This document shows, piece after piece, positions 54,372 to 63,990 of a stretch of DNA of 64,000 bases. The position numbers and the translations under genes were made by a program. The DNA comes from Bacteroidota bacterium (GTDB lineage Bacteria; Bacteroidota; Bacteroidia; Flavobacteriales; Flavobacteriaceae), in NCBI GenBank assembly GCA_018267095.1, contig JAFDZC010000004.1:62001-126000 (forward strand). The letters are read 5' to 3'. The notes below the pieces were generated by a model. It worked only from the letters and a program-made list of their open reading frames with translations. It searched no databases and was not told the DNA's origin. Within the stretch, counting starts at the first letter, position 1, and the number at the start of each line of letters is the position of its first letter.

Positions 54372-54541
54372 CGAACAAAGGCAGGTCTCCTGGCTTGCGT
54401 CTTGTTGTGTACCTTCCCATCACTTGTGACAGTGGTTTTGTAGATTACAACAAGCTTGATAGCATACAGTTGCGGGTACAGCTCAGGTTTTGAACCTGAT
54501 TCCCTTTTAATGCGTCGGAACTTTCAACGCAACCTTATTCA
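54372..54541 (-). ncRNA. Cobalamin riboswitch
   Basis: On the minus strand the leader contains the conserved core elements in order: GGGAATCAGG, CTGAGCTGTACCCGCAACTG, CCACTGTCACAAGTG, GGGAAGGT and the B12 box AGCCAGGAGACCTGCC (54395-54380). It ends ~40 nt before the btuB start and should lower btuB-btuG expression when adenosylcobalamin is abundant. The divergent btuF has no riboswitch on its own strand. Confidence 0.93.
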
Positions 54542-54633
54542 GTTGCAAAGATAGCCTGATAAATCAGATAAAAAAATAAATTTTGCGATTTAAAAAGCAA
54601 TCCGCATAACTTTGCATCGGCTAACTTCTACCT

Positions 54634-55773
54634 ATGAAAACAACGCGCATTTATTTATTTCTCATCGCTTTGAGCTTGTTTTTGGGTGCTTGCCAACCCT
54701 CGAAAAAATCAGAGACTACCGCGCTGAATCTCAGCAACAGCATCAAATATGCTCAGGGTTTGTCCATTCAAAAAGGCAAGGGCTATTCGGTGGTTAAAAT
54801 CTCCAATCCTTGGCCCAATGCAAAAGAAACTTTTACTTATATCCTCAAAGAAAAAAACGCAATAATTCCTGAATCTTTAAGAAAGTTTACCCAAATTCAA
54901 GTTCCGGTTCAAACCATCGTGGTCACTTCAACTACGCATATTCCGTCGCTTGAAATGCTGGGTGTCGAAAAAACTTTGGCCGGTTTTCCGCAGCTTGATT
55001 ATATTTCATCAACAAAAGTGCGCGCCTTAATTGATGCGCATAAAATCAAAGAATTGGGCACCAATCAAAACCTCAACACCGAAGCCTTGCTCGATTTACA
55101 GCCCGATTTGATTGTTGGTTACGGAATTGACGGCGTTCATCCGAGTTTAGATATATTGCAAAAAAGCGGCCTCAAAGTCATGTTCAACGGCGATTGGAAT
55201 GAAACAACCCCGCTGGGCAAAGCCGAATGGATCAAGTTTTTTGGCGCTTTATACGGTAAAGAAAAATTAGCTGAACAAATATTCTCAACCATCGAAAAAA
55301 GCTACTTAGAAACACTAAAAAAAGTGCAAAAAACCAAAATAAGACCAACGGTTTTAGCCGGTGCGCTCTATGAAAACCAATGGTATTTACCGCACGGAAA
55401 CAGCTGGGGTTCCTTATTTATTAAAGATGCCGGAGCGCATTATTTATGGGCTGATTCCAAAGGCACCGGAAGTTTATCGCTGTCGTTTGAAACCGTACTC
55501 GAAAAAGCGGTCCATGCTGATTTCTGGATTGGTCCTTCGCAATATACCTCGCTGGCCGAAATGCAAAAAGACCAACCACATTATGCCGAATTCAAAGCTT
55601 TTAAGAACAAACAAGTTTATTCTTACAGCAATAAAAAAGGAGCAACCGGCGGACTGATTTTTTATGAATGGGCACCCAACCGACCTGATTGGGTTTTGCA
55701 AGATATGGTCAAGATTTTTCACCCGGAATTGATGCCCAATTACGAATTTCACTTTTTTGAACAACTTAAATAA
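54634..55773 (+). CDS. btuF: Cobalamin-binding periplasmic protein
   Basis: A 379-residue lipoprotein (LGAC, Cys20) of the periplasmic metal-chelate binding family (TIVVTSTTHIPSLEMLGVEKTLAGFPQ, DLIVGYGIDG, ANTWGxLF-like NSWGSLFIKDAGAHY). It delivers the corrinoid to the inner-membrane BtuCD transporter. It is divergent from btuB and 1 nt before btuC. Specificity for B12 rather than a siderophore is inferred from the riboswitch and btuB. Confidence 0.85.
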   Translation: MKTTRIYLFLIALSLFLGACQPSKKSETTALNLSNSIKYAQGLSIQKGKGYSVVKISNPWPNAKETFTYILKEKNAIIPESLRKFTQIQVPVQTIVVTSTTHIPSLEMLGVEKTLAGFPQLDYISSTKVRALIDAHKIKELGTNQNLNTEALLDLQPDLIVGYGIDGVHPSLDILQKSGLKVMFNGDWNETTPLGKAEWIKFFGALYGKEKLAEQIFSTIEKSYLETLKKVQKTKIRPTVLAGALYENQWYLPHGNSWGSLFIKDAGAHYLWADSKGTGSLSLSFETVLEKAVHADFWIGPSQYTSLAEMQKDQPHYAEFKAFKNKQVYSYSNKKGATGGLIFYEWAPNRPDWVLQDMVKIFHPELMPNYEFHFFEQLK

Positions 55774-55774
55774 T

Positions 55775-56800
55775 ATGTTTCAAAAGCGTTCCCAGAGATT
55801 GATGCTGTTGCTCCTGATTCTAACTTTAGGATTGGTTTTGGCTGATTTGAGTCTGGGCCCTGTAGTAATTCCTGCCTCTGATATATGGAACAGTCTTTCG
55901 GGGCAAGGCGCCTCCAAAACTACTTGGGAATACATCGTTTTGAACTACAGATTACCCAAAACCATCATGGCTATTTTAACCGGTGCCGGACTTTCGGTTT
56001 GTGGATTGCTTATGCAAACTTTGTTCAGAAATCCACTGGCCGGGCCTTATGTATTAGGGTTGAGTTCAGGTTCAAGTTTGGGTGTGGCTTTGGTAATACT
56101 CGGCGCTGCTTGGTTACCGCAAACCGATTTTTTCTGGACTGAAATCAGTTTGGTTGTAGCGTCACTCATTGGAAGCATGCTTGTCTTGTTGGCGGTTTTA
56201 TTGGTCAGTCAGAAATTGCGCGATACGATGTCTATTTTGATCGTCGGATTGATGTTTGGCAGTTTTACGAGTGCTTTTGTGAGTGTACTGACTTATTTTA
56301 GTTCGGCTGAGCAATTACAAAAATTTACCTTTTGGTCGATGGGCAGCTTAGGCAATTTATCCTGGAATGCACTCGCGATTCTGGCTATTTTGGTTTTGCT
56401 CGGATTGTTGTTGGCGGGTTATTGCATCAAATCGCTTGACGCCTTGCTCTTGGGCGAGAATTACGCGCGCAGCTTGGGCATCAACTATGCAAAAGCGCAG
56501 CGGATTATTATTGTTTCGACCAGTATTTTGGCCGGAAGTATCACAGCTTTTGCTGGCCCGATTGCCTTTGTGGGATTGGCTGTTCCGCATATAGCGCGTT
56601 TGGTTTTTAAAACCAGCAACCATCGAATTCTATTTGTAGCCACACTCATTTTGGGTGCTATGCTGATGCTTTTCTGTGATATTTTATCGCAACCTCCGGG
56701 TACCGATTTAATGTTGCCCATTAATGCGATCACTTCAATTATTGGCGCTCCGGTGGTGATTTGGCTTTTGCTTCAACCGTCAAAATATCGAAAATCATGA
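55775..56800 (+). CDS. btuC: Cobalamin ABC-transporter permease
   Basis: A 341-residue FecCD/BtuC-family permease with about ten membrane helices. Typical motifs are NYRLPKTIMAILTGAGLSVCGLLMQTLFRNPLAGPYVLG and AGPIAFVGLAVPHIARLV. Start 55775 is right after the btuF stop; the frame extending to 55757 overlaps btuF without family support. It overlaps btuD by 4 nt. Confidence 0.92.
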   Translation: MFQKRSQRLMLLLLILTLGLVLADLSLGPVVIPASDIWNSLSGQGASKTTWEYIVLNYRLPKTIMAILTGAGLSVCGLLMQTLFRNPLAGPYVLGLSSGSSLGVALVILGAAWLPQTDFFWTEISLVVASLIGSMLVLLAVLLVSQKLRDTMSILIVGLMFGSFTSAFVSVLTYFSSAEQLQKFTFWSMGSLGNLSWNALAILAILVLLGLLLAGYCIKSLDALLLGENYARSLGINYAKAQRIIIVSTSILAGSITAFAGPIAFVGLAVPHIARLVFKTSNHRILFVATLILGAMLMLFCDILSQPPGTDLMLPINAITSIIGAPVVIWLLLQPSKYRKS

Positions 56801-57576
56801 GTCAAGATATTTTACATACACAGCAACTCAGCGTTGGTTACATAAGCAAAAAAAGTACTTTGCGGGTAGTATCCTCCATTGAAATATCGCTTCAAAAAGG
56901 GCAACTCATCTCGATGGTCGGTGTTAATGGCGTTGGCAAATCAACTTTGATGAGAACGCTGGCCGGATTACAAAAACCGCTGTCGGGTTCGGTCATGATT
57001 GGCGGTAAAAACATCACCGAATACACCGCAACGCAACTCGCTCAAAAACTGAGTTTGGTTTTGACCGAAAAACTTCCGCCGAGTCAACTCAGCGTTTATG
57101 AACTGATTGCTTTAGGAAGACAGCCTTACACCAATTGGCTCGGAGATTTGTCTCAAGACGATGTTCAGAAAATTGAACATGCTATTGAACTGACGCAAAT
57201 CAATCATTTGCGTGACAAAAAACATTTCGAAATCAGCGACGGACAACTGCAAACCGTTATGATTGCGCGGGCTTTGGCTCAAGATACCGATTTGATTATT
57301 TTGGACGAACCGACCACACATTTAGATTGGTTGCACAAAATTTCACTGATGCAGTTGCTCAAAAAACTGAGTCATGAAACCGGAAAATGCATTTTATTTT
57401 CGACCCACGACTTAGACATGGCGCTCGAATACAGCGATCAAATGGTGGTCATTACTTCAGAAAAATGCTGGCAAAACACGCCTGAGCAACTCATCGCCGA
57501 AGGTGTTTTTTCAGAATTGTTTCCGAAGGAACAAGTGGTTTTTGATTCCGTCAACAAACGTTTTTTACTTCGTTGA
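56797..57576 (+). CDS. btuD: Cobalamin ABC-transporter ATPase
   Basis: A 259-residue ATP-binding cassette protein. Walker A is GVNGVGKST (residues 42-50), Walker B is LIILDEP (Asp170, Glu171). The signature is ISDGQ (residues 146-150) instead of LSGGQ, losing the first glycine. The rest is conserved, and the same kind of variation occurs in some importers, so activity is likely. It overlaps btuC by ATGA. Confidence 0.9.
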   Translation: MSQDILHTQQLSVGYISKKSTLRVVSSIEISLQKGQLISMVGVNGVGKSTLMRTLAGLQKPLSGSVMIGGKNITEYTATQLAQKLSLVLTEKLPPSQLSVYELIALGRQPYTNWLGDLSQDDVQKIEHAIELTQINHLRDKKHFEISDGQLQTVMIARALAQDTDLIILDEPTTHLDWLHKISLMQLLKKLSHETGKCILFSTHDLDMALEYSDQMVVITSEKCWQNTPEQLIAEGVFSELFPKEQVVFDSVNKRFLLR

Positions 57577-59187
57577 TTAATTCCCTTTTAAAAGATTAAT
57601 ACTTACCGTAGCCAATTCAGAATCGGGAAATCGTCTAAAGACTTTTGGGTCCGGATACAAGCCGGCTTCAGCGGCAACTTTATTAAAAACATCGATTTCA
57701 ACAATGTATTGATCCGAAAAACCATGCGTCGCATCATAAGCAGTTGCGGCCGTTTTTTCAATATTCGAGGCTGCAATTTCAGGAGCAATAGTATGCAATT
57801 CTATAAGCAACAAGCCAAATTTTTGAACATAAGGCGCCCATTTTTGCAGATGCTCCAACAGATTATCCTCGACGGCGCGAGTAGAAATCATTTGGCCTCT
57901 GTGGGCAAAAGCTCCGGTTGACAAACTGATTCTATTAGGCGTTGGGTGTTTTGGATTTTCCCAAATGCGGTTGTGATCAAGAAACGTGCGCACATTGAGC
58001 AAATCGCCCAAGTCAATATTGTAATTTTCTTTGAGATCACTCGCCAACAAATCCGGTCGACCAATATCGCCCCAAATCACTTTGGCCCAAATATCGGCTT
58101 TGATCAAATTGGCTCGCGTGACTTTGAGCGCCGCTTGATTATAATCGGCACCCACCAAAAACAACGGATGTTGATCGAGCATTTTTCCGCGCAAAGTTTG
58201 TCGGTCAATGACTTCAAAGATATGTTGGATAAAAGCACCGTTTCCGCAACCCATATCGAGAATTCCTTTGGGTTGTTGCTCGATTGGAAGGTTGAAGAGA
58301 TAAATCAGGATTTCATCGACAATTTTAAAATAAGTTTCATGCGCTCCTCCACTACCCCAAACATTCATCTCGCGATCAACGTGGATTTCATCGCTTCCGT
58401 CGGGTTGCATGCGCAAAATACTCGGATTGCCAAACATCAGCTCATCGACTTGGGCAAAAGTCGGTAAATAGGAAACTGTAACTCCGTAAGAAGCGGCGCG
58501 TTTGGCAAAAAACAAACCCGTTTCGGTAAATTGATAATTCCCGTTTTTATGCGTAAACCAACCTAAGAAAGACAGAAATTGTAAAATCTTATCAAACATT
58601 TCGGGTGATTTATGAAATTCTTCAGCCCTGAAAGAAGTTTCCATAAAATACTTGTGAAACATACCGCTCATCCCCAAACGAACCGCGGTTGGCGCCACCA
58701 AATAACCTTCAATGTGTTTCAGAATCTGATTTTGAACCTCAGCCGTAATGGAATCTTTTGAAAGCTGCAAATCATAATTGCTTTTGTATTTTTCAAAAAT
58801 CGCATTGAGTTTTTCAAACGGAGCTTCTTCAAACAATCTCGGGTGAAAATTCATAGAGAATTGCAACAAATCGACCACGTCTTCATAGAGATAAAAATGC
58901 GCAAAAGCCGCTTGACTTTTTTCGGATAAAGAAAAACTGATGCGCTCTTGCACCGGATCTAATTGGTAATTCAAAAAACCTTGCGAACACAAAACGCGCA
59001 AACCGACGTGTAAATAGCCTTTATTTGCTTTAAAGTTTGACGCTAATTCCTCTAAATCAGCTTGTTTTTGCAGTAATAAATAATCGAGAATTCCTTTTTT
59101 CTTCAGAGCAACGGCTACCGGCGCTGTGGCCAATCCGTCGAGATGTCTAAAAATAGTTCCGCGTAAATGAGCTGTATTGTTCTTCAT
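57577..59187 (-). CDS. SAM-dependent methyltransferase, large, unknown substrate
   Basis: A 536-residue protein. Two helical winged-helix-like regions (residues ~1-220) precede a class I methyltransferase domain with the SAM-binding motif ILDMGCGNGAF and VGADYNQAALKVTRANL. The final ~100 residues contain LLLIELHTIAPE and SDQYIVEID. Unusually long for a simple methyltransferase; natural-product-type enzymes share this layout. Convergent with btuD. The substrate is unknown. Confidence 0.75.
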   Translation of the reverse strand: MKNNTAHLRGTIFRHLDGLATAPVAVALKKKGILDYLLLQKQADLEELASNFKANKGYLHVGLRVLCSQGFLNYQLDPVQERISFSLSEKSQAAFAHFYLYEDVVDLLQFSMNFHPRLFEEAPFEKLNAIFEKYKSNYDLQLSKDSITAEVQNQILKHIEGYLVAPTAVRLGMSGMFHKYFMETSFRAEEFHKSPEMFDKILQFLSFLGWFTHKNGNYQFTETGLFFAKRAASYGVTVSYLPTFAQVDELMFGNPSILRMQPDGSDEIHVDREMNVWGSGGAHETYFKIVDEILIYLFNLPIEQQPKGILDMGCGNGAFIQHIFEVIDRQTLRGKMLDQHPLFLVGADYNQAALKVTRANLIKADIWAKVIWGDIGRPDLLASDLKENYNIDLGDLLNVRTFLDHNRIWENPKHPTPNRISLSTGAFAHRGQMISTRAVEDNLLEHLQKWAPYVQKFGLLLIELHTIAPEIAASNIEKTAATAYDATHGFSDQYIVEIDVFNKVAAEAGLYPDPKVFRRFPDSELATVSINLLKGN

Positions 59188-59220
59188 GTGTTGGATTGGT
59201 TTTTCTCAAATATAGAAAAA

Positions 59221-59670
59221 TTACCAACCAATTTGACGTTTGGCTTCACCGATGATAAAGGCACAAGCATTGGCCAAATTATAACTGCGAACTTGTGGTG
59301 AAATAGGAATTTTGAGATGATGATCAAATTGAGCCATGATTTCGGCGCTCAAACCGACGCTTTCTTTGCCAAAAACCAGCCAGTCACCATCGCGGAATTG
59401 TTGTTCGTGGTAGAACTTTTGCGCATGGGAACTCATCAAAAAAACTCTGCTTTTGTCCGGAACTTGCGCGGCCCACTGCTCAAAATCATCGTATTCTTTC
59501 CAATCGAGATGCACCCAATAATCAAGTCCGGAACGCTTGAGATGCTTGTCGGAAATTTCAAAACCATACGGCTTGATGAGATGTAATCGGCTTTGGGTTC
59601 CGACGCACAAACGACCAATATTTCCGGTATTGTTGGGGATTTCGGGTTCTACAAGAACTATGTTGAGCAT
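59221..59670 (-). CDS. trmL: tRNA (cytidine/uridine-34-2'-O)-methyltransferase
   Basis: A 149-residue SpoU-type methyltransferase with the knot motifs EPEIPNNTGNIGR, LVFGKESVGLS and IPISPQVRSYNLANACAFIIGEA. TrmL methylates the wobble ribose of leucine tRNAs. It lies 5 nt after the pseudouridine synthase gene on the minus strand, giving an RNA-modification pair. Confidence 0.92.
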   Translation of the reverse strand: MLNIVLVEPEIPNNTGNIGRLCVGTQSRLHLIKPYGFEISDKHLKRSGLDYWVHLDWKEYDDFEQWAAQVPDKSRVFLMSSHAQKFYHEQQFRDGDWLVFGKESVGLSAEIMAQFDHHLKIPISPQVRSYNLANACAFIIGEAKRQIGW

Positions 59671-59675
59671 ATGAG

Positions 59676-60242
59676 TTATGTTAAGTTTGAAACTTCTTTT
59701 ACGGTTGCGCCTTGAAGGCTATCGAGTGAAATATTTCCGATGCGAACGCGCACCAATCGCAACACCGGAAACCCAACAGCCGAGAGCATTTTGCGCACTT
59801 GCCTGAATTTGCCTTCGTTGACTGTGACAGAAACCCAAGAAGTTGGACCATGTCGCTCATCGCGGATCTTTTTGGCGCGCGGCGGAAAATTCGGAACTTC
59901 TTCAATCAGTCGAGCTTGGCAAGGCAAAGTTTGATATCGAATGCCTTCAAAACCGATTTCGACACCGTTTTGCAATTGATTAATGGCTTGTGGTGTGATG
60001 ATTCCATCTACTTGCAAATAATATTCTTTTTCGATGCCGCTGCTGCAGATAAAATCGCTTAGTTTTCCGTCGGTGGTAAGCATGAGCAATCCCTCGGAAT
60101 CTTCGTCTAATCGACCAACAGCCATGGTTCCGGGTGGAAAATCATACAAAGCGCCCAGAAGTTTTTTGGGTCGTTTGAGTTCGTATTTAAACTGGCTCAA
60201 ATATCCGTACGGTTTGAATAATATAAAGTGACGATGTGGCAA
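59676..60242 (-). CDS. rluE: Pseudouridine synthase, RluE/RsuA type
   Basis: A 188-residue protein. The catalytic motif is GRLDEDSEGLLMLTTDG; KPYGYLSQF and VNEGKFRQVRKMLSAVGFPVLRLVRVRIG are family hallmarks. The short form without an S4 domain fits RluE, which makes a pseudouridine in 23S rRNA. It is 5 nt before trmL and divergent from rmuC. Confidence 0.88.
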   Translation of the reverse strand: MPHRHFILFKPYGYLSQFKYELKRPKKLLGALYDFPPGTMAVGRLDEDSEGLLMLTTDGKLSDFICSSGIEKEYYLQVDGIITPQAINQLQNGVEIGFEGIRYQTLPCQARLIEEVPNFPPRAKKIRDERHGPTSWVSVTVNEGKFRQVRKMLSAVGFPVLRLVRVRIGNISLDSLQGATVKEVSNLT

Positions 60243-60400
60243 AAATCAATTTATTTTTAAAGCAAAATAACGCAGCAATCGCGCAAAATCGGTTCAAAGA
60301 TAATTCAAATAAAATGTCAGGCAAACGGCTCGGTAAATTTACATCGCCCAAAAAAAATTGTATTTTATTGCTTACTTTTACCTCTTTGAAATCAACTTTT

Positions 60401-61729
60401 ATGAGCGCTTCTATATTGGTTATTGTTGCTTTTTGTTTGGCTTTGGCCATTGGAATTTACCTCGGAAAATTACTCCAAATTTCTTCCACTAAATCAAATC
60501 AAGCCGCTGCTGATGAGAAAATTCAAGGTTTACAATTACAACTTTCGTCAGCTAAAGATTTAATCGAAAAAGAACAACGCGAAAAACTGGCTTTGCAACA
60601 AGAAAAAGAATCTTTGATGGTTCAACTCAGTAAAAAAGAAGCCGATTACGACCATTTGCTTTTGCGTTTGCGCGAACAAAAACAAGAAACTGAGCAGCTT
60701 CAGGAAAAATTCACCAAAGAATTTGAGAATCTGGCCAATAAAATCCTCGAAGAAAAAACCAACAAATTCACCGAACAAAACAAAGAAAATCTCAAAACCA
60801 TCTTGCTTCCGCTGCAGGATAAAATTCAACTTTTTGAAAAGAAAGTCGAAGATACCCACAAAGAAAGTATTGATTATCACGCTGCTTTGCGCCAACAAAT
60901 TCTGGGCTTGCGCGAGATGAACGAACAAATGAGTAAAGAAACGGTCAATCTGACCAAAGCGCTCAAAGGCGACAGTAAAATGCAAGGAAATTGGGGCGAA
61001 TTGGTGCTCGAGCGCGTGCTTGAAAAATCAGGTTTAGAAAAAGGGCGCGAATACGATGTGCAAATTGCGCATGAATCAGCCGAGGGTCAGCGCGTGTTTC
61101 CGGATGTGCTGATTCATTTGCCCGACGGAAAAAAGATGATTGTCGATTCAAAAGTGTCGCTCACCGCTTATGAAAAATGGATCAACGAAGAAAATGAAAC
61201 ACTCAAAACCAGCTATTTAAAAGAGCATGTCAATTCGATTAAACGCCATGTCGATCAGCTCGGCGAGAAGAATTATCAAGATTTATATCAGATAGAAAGT
61301 CCTGATTTTGTGTTGTTGTTTATTCCGCTTGAACCTGCTTTTGCCATTGCGCTACAAGACGACGCAACCTTATACAACAAAGCTTTTGAACGCAACATTG
61401 TGATTGTAACCCCAACAACGCTTTTGGCCACACTGCGCACCATTGACAGCATGTGGACGAACCAAAAACAGCAAGAAAATGCCTTTGAAATTGCGCGTCA
61501 AGCCGGTGCTTTATATGACAAGTTTGAAGGGTTTGTATCAGATTTGATCAAAGTGGGCAACAAAATCAAAGATTCAAAAACCGAATACGACGCTGCCATG
61601 AACAAATTGGTTGAAGGCAAAGGCAATTTGGTAACGAGCATTGAGCGACTCAAAAAAATGGGCGCCAAAGCCAAAAAATCACTCCCTGAAAGTTTACTCA
61701 AAAGAGCCGAAAACGAAGAGCAAGAATAA
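60401..61729 (+). CDS. rmuC: RmuC-family DNA recombination protein
   Basis: A 442-residue protein with an N-terminal membrane segment (residues ~4-24), a long coiled coil (residues ~35-200), and the RmuC domain (MQGNWGELVLERVLEKSGLEKGREYDVQ, FPDVLIHLPDGKKMIVDSKVSL, IVIVTPTTLLATLRTI). RmuC limits DNA inversions and is nuclease-related. Start 60401 is at the membrane segment; the frame extending to 60236 overlaps the divergent gene and is rejected. Confidence 0.9.
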   Translation: MSASILVIVAFCLALAIGIYLGKLLQISSTKSNQAAADEKIQGLQLQLSSAKDLIEKEQREKLALQQEKESLMVQLSKKEADYDHLLLRLREQKQETEQLQEKFTKEFENLANKILEEKTNKFTEQNKENLKTILLPLQDKIQLFEKKVEDTHKESIDYHAALRQQILGLREMNEQMSKETVNLTKALKGDSKMQGNWGELVLERVLEKSGLEKGREYDVQIAHESAEGQRVFPDVLIHLPDGKKMIVDSKVSLTAYEKWINEENETLKTSYLKEHVNSIKRHVDQLGEKNYQDLYQIESPDFVLLFIPLEPAFAIALQDDATLYNKAFERNIVIVTPTTLLATLRTIDSMWTNQKQQENAFEIARQAGALYDKFEGFVSDLIKVGNKIKDSKTEYDAAMNKLVEGKGNLVTSIERLKKMGAKAKKSLPESLLKRAENEEQE

Positions 61730-61842
61730 ATTTAATCTGCTCGAATTTTCGCAAACCTCCATTTTACTGGTTTTGATACTGAACCACTGTAAATGAAGCA
61801 TATCAACTACGCTTCGACTATTGTTTTTTTGGTTTTTTTTAA

Positions 61843-61850
61843 TACATTTG
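61843..61850 (+). promoter_or_regulatory. Bacteroidetes-type promoter for the FG-GAP protein gene
   Basis: TACATTTG matches TAnnTTTG; a TTG at 61821-61823 lies 19 nt upstream as a possible -33 element. The gene starts 88 nt downstream. The interval 61730-61937 holds no other feature. Confidence 0.5.
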
Positions 61851-61937
61851 GTTCGCTGTTGCCTATCTGAGAATTTTTAAGCTAAATTTTAAGTGATTTA
61901 CAGCAAAAAAAAATTGAACTAATAAAAAAAAGATTGC

Positions 61938-63944
61938 ATGAAAAAAATTACTTCCCTCTTTGCGTTATGCCTTAGTTTTTGGGCAACGGCGCAGAATGAC
62001 TGCGCATCACCGCTACCGTTGGTAGCCAATGTGATGACTAATGTTCCCTCTGTTTCCGGAAACAACATCATCACTTCGTGTTCAACACAGGCAACAGCCG
62101 CTATTTGGTACAGTTATACACCCACACAAAGTTATACGGTAACCATAAGCTCTGATTTAGCACAAAATATGTGTGGTGATACCCGAGTAAATGTTTACAC
62201 AGGCATCTGCGGAGAATTGGTTTGTATTGCCAATGATGATGATTCAGGTAGTATTACCTGTAGCAATGGTACTTCTTATTTATCTACAGTTACATTCAAT
62301 GTAAATGCAGGAGCAACCTACATCATTGCTTGGGACAACCGTTGGAGTTCTTCTAGCTTTGATTTTATATTGACTGAAGCGCCTATTACCGTTGCTCCGA
62401 TTAGCTTCACACAACAGAGTTTTGCCGGAAGCTCAACCATTTGTTGTGTAAGTGATATGGACGGGGATTATCTGGACGATATTGTAACTGTTGATGCCAA
62501 CCAAATCAATGTATTTGCTCAAAAAGCTGATGGAAGTGGATACACCACACACAATTATCCGCTAACGGTTAATTACACTCCAGGCTGGAGTATTGCGGCC
62601 GGTGATTTCGACCACAACGGTTTCAACGATTTGGCTTTAGGAAACGGAAGTCGTGTGAGTGTAGTAAAAGCAGCTCCTAATGGCGGTGGCTATTCTATCA
62701 TTGAATATCCGCAAAATATCTTTACCCAAAGAACAAATTTTGTAGATATTGATAACGATGGAAATCTTGACTTGTGGGCTTGTCATGACGTAGCGCAAAG
62801 CCACGCCTATCGCAACGACGGAAACGGAAATCTACTTTTTGATATTTCATTGATGAGCACATTGCCAGTGGGAGGAAATTACCAATCGCAATGGGCAGAT
62901 TTGAACAACGATGGTAAAATTGATATGTATTTGTCAAAATGTCGCGGAAGTGCTCCTGCTGGAGACCCGCAACGCATCAACTTATACTATAAAAACAACG
63001 GCGGAGGAGCATTCGCTGAAGAAGGTGCTATAGCAGGAATTAATGATGGTGCTCAATCTTGGGCTTCAGCTATTGAAGATTATGACAACGATGGTGATAT
63101 GGATATTATGTTATCAAACATTTCTGACACCAACAAATTCTATCGCAACAATGGCGACGGAACTTTTACGGATATTTACGCTTCATCAGGTATTGCTCCG
63201 CAAGTAGGTTCATGGGAAATTCAAGCCGGAGATTTTAACAACGATGGTTGGATCGACTTTTTCTGGCAAAATTCTAAAGAATTGTACCTCAACAATGGCG
63301 ATATGACTTTTTCAGGTTATGATTTACCTTTTAATGAAGGAGCTGTTGGTGACTTGAACCACGATGGTTTCTTGGATGTGCAATTCGGAAGTTCTGTTTA
63401 CATGAATGTTCCCAATCAAAATAACTGGATAACCATCAATCTCGAAGGTATTCAAAGCAATTACAACGGTATTGGTGCTCGTGTTGAAATCTACGGAACT
63501 TGGGGCAAACAAATCCGAGACATCAAAAGTGGTCACGGATTCAGCCACCAAAGTACAATGAACGCTCATTTTGGTATTGGATCCGCCGATACCATTGACA
63601 AAGTAGTCATTAAATGGCCTTCTGGAGTTGAAGACACGATTAACAATCCGGCTAAAAATGCAGCACTAAAAGTAACTGAAGGTTCAACTTTGGCTGTAAA
63701 TCAGTTTACTCAAGCTGGTTTTGAAACCTATCCGGTTCCGGCTCAAAATGTTTTAAATTTCAAAGTGCAAAATACCATGGAACTCAAATCTGCAAAAATA
63801 TTTGATATCAATGGTCGCTTGTTGATGCAAACCTCAATCAGCAACAATAGTTTGAATGTTGAGAAACTTTCAACCGGTGCTTATTTATTATTGGTTCAAG
63901 ACGCTCAGGGTAAAGATCATATGCAAAAATTCATCAAAGCATAA
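61938..63944 (+). CDS. Secreted FG-GAP/ASPIC-UnbV repeat protein with T9SS sorting domain
   Basis: A 668-residue protein with signal peptide (FWATAQ). The order is: N-terminal beta-sandwich (residues ~20-155); FG-GAP/VCBS repeats with calcium-binding DxDxDG motifs (MDGDYLDD, DIDNDGNLD, DYDNDGDMD); an ASPIC/UnbV domain (GIGARVEIYGTWGKQIRDI, VVIKWPSGVEDT); and a C-terminal T9SS type A sorting domain (YPVPAQNVLNF). It is a calcium-stabilised surface or released protein, probably for adhesion or interaction. Confidence 0.88.
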   Translation: MKKITSLFALCLSFWATAQNDCASPLPLVANVMTNVPSVSGNNIITSCSTQATAAIWYSYTPTQSYTVTISSDLAQNMCGDTRVNVYTGICGELVCIANDDDSGSITCSNGTSYLSTVTFNVNAGATYIIAWDNRWSSSSFDFILTEAPITVAPISFTQQSFAGSSTICCVSDMDGDYLDDIVTVDANQINVFAQKADGSGYTTHNYPLTVNYTPGWSIAAGDFDHNGFNDLALGNGSRVSVVKAAPNGGGYSIIEYPQNIFTQRTNFVDIDNDGNLDLWACHDVAQSHAYRNDGNGNLLFDISLMSTLPVGGNYQSQWADLNNDGKIDMYLSKCRGSAPAGDPQRINLYYKNNGGGAFAEEGAIAGINDGAQSWASAIEDYDNDGDMDIMLSNISDTNKFYRNNGDGTFTDIYASSGIAPQVGSWEIQAGDFNNDGWIDFFWQNSKELYLNNGDMTFSGYDLPFNEGAVGDLNHDGFLDVQFGSSVYMNVPNQNNWITINLEGIQSNYNGIGARVEIYGTWGKQIRDIKSGHGFSHQSTMNAHFGIGSADTIDKVVIKWPSGVEDTINNPAKNAALKVTEGSTLAVNQFTQAGFETYPVPAQNVLNFKVQNTMELKSAKIFDINGRLLMQTSISNNSLNVEKLSTGAYLLLVQDAQGKDHMQKFIKA

Positions 63945-63959
63945 ATTAATCACATCGGG

Positions 63960-63990
63960 TCAGGAAAATTTCTTGGCCTGATTTTTTCAA
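63960..63990 (+). terminator. Probable terminator after the FG-GAP protein gene
   Basis: TCAGG (63960-63964) pairs with CCTGA (63977-63981), followed by a T tract, 16 nt after the stop. The stem is short, so support is moderate. Confidence 0.5.

Noticed and set aside
57232-57246. Inactive BtuD because of ISDGQ
   Set aside because: Walker A, Walker B and the rest of the fold are intact, and single changes in the signature occur in active importers, so inactivation is not supported.
60560-60985. Minus-strand phenylalanine-rich frame inside rmuC
   Set aside because: Its composition is the antisense image of the lysine/glutamate-rich coiled coil of RmuC.
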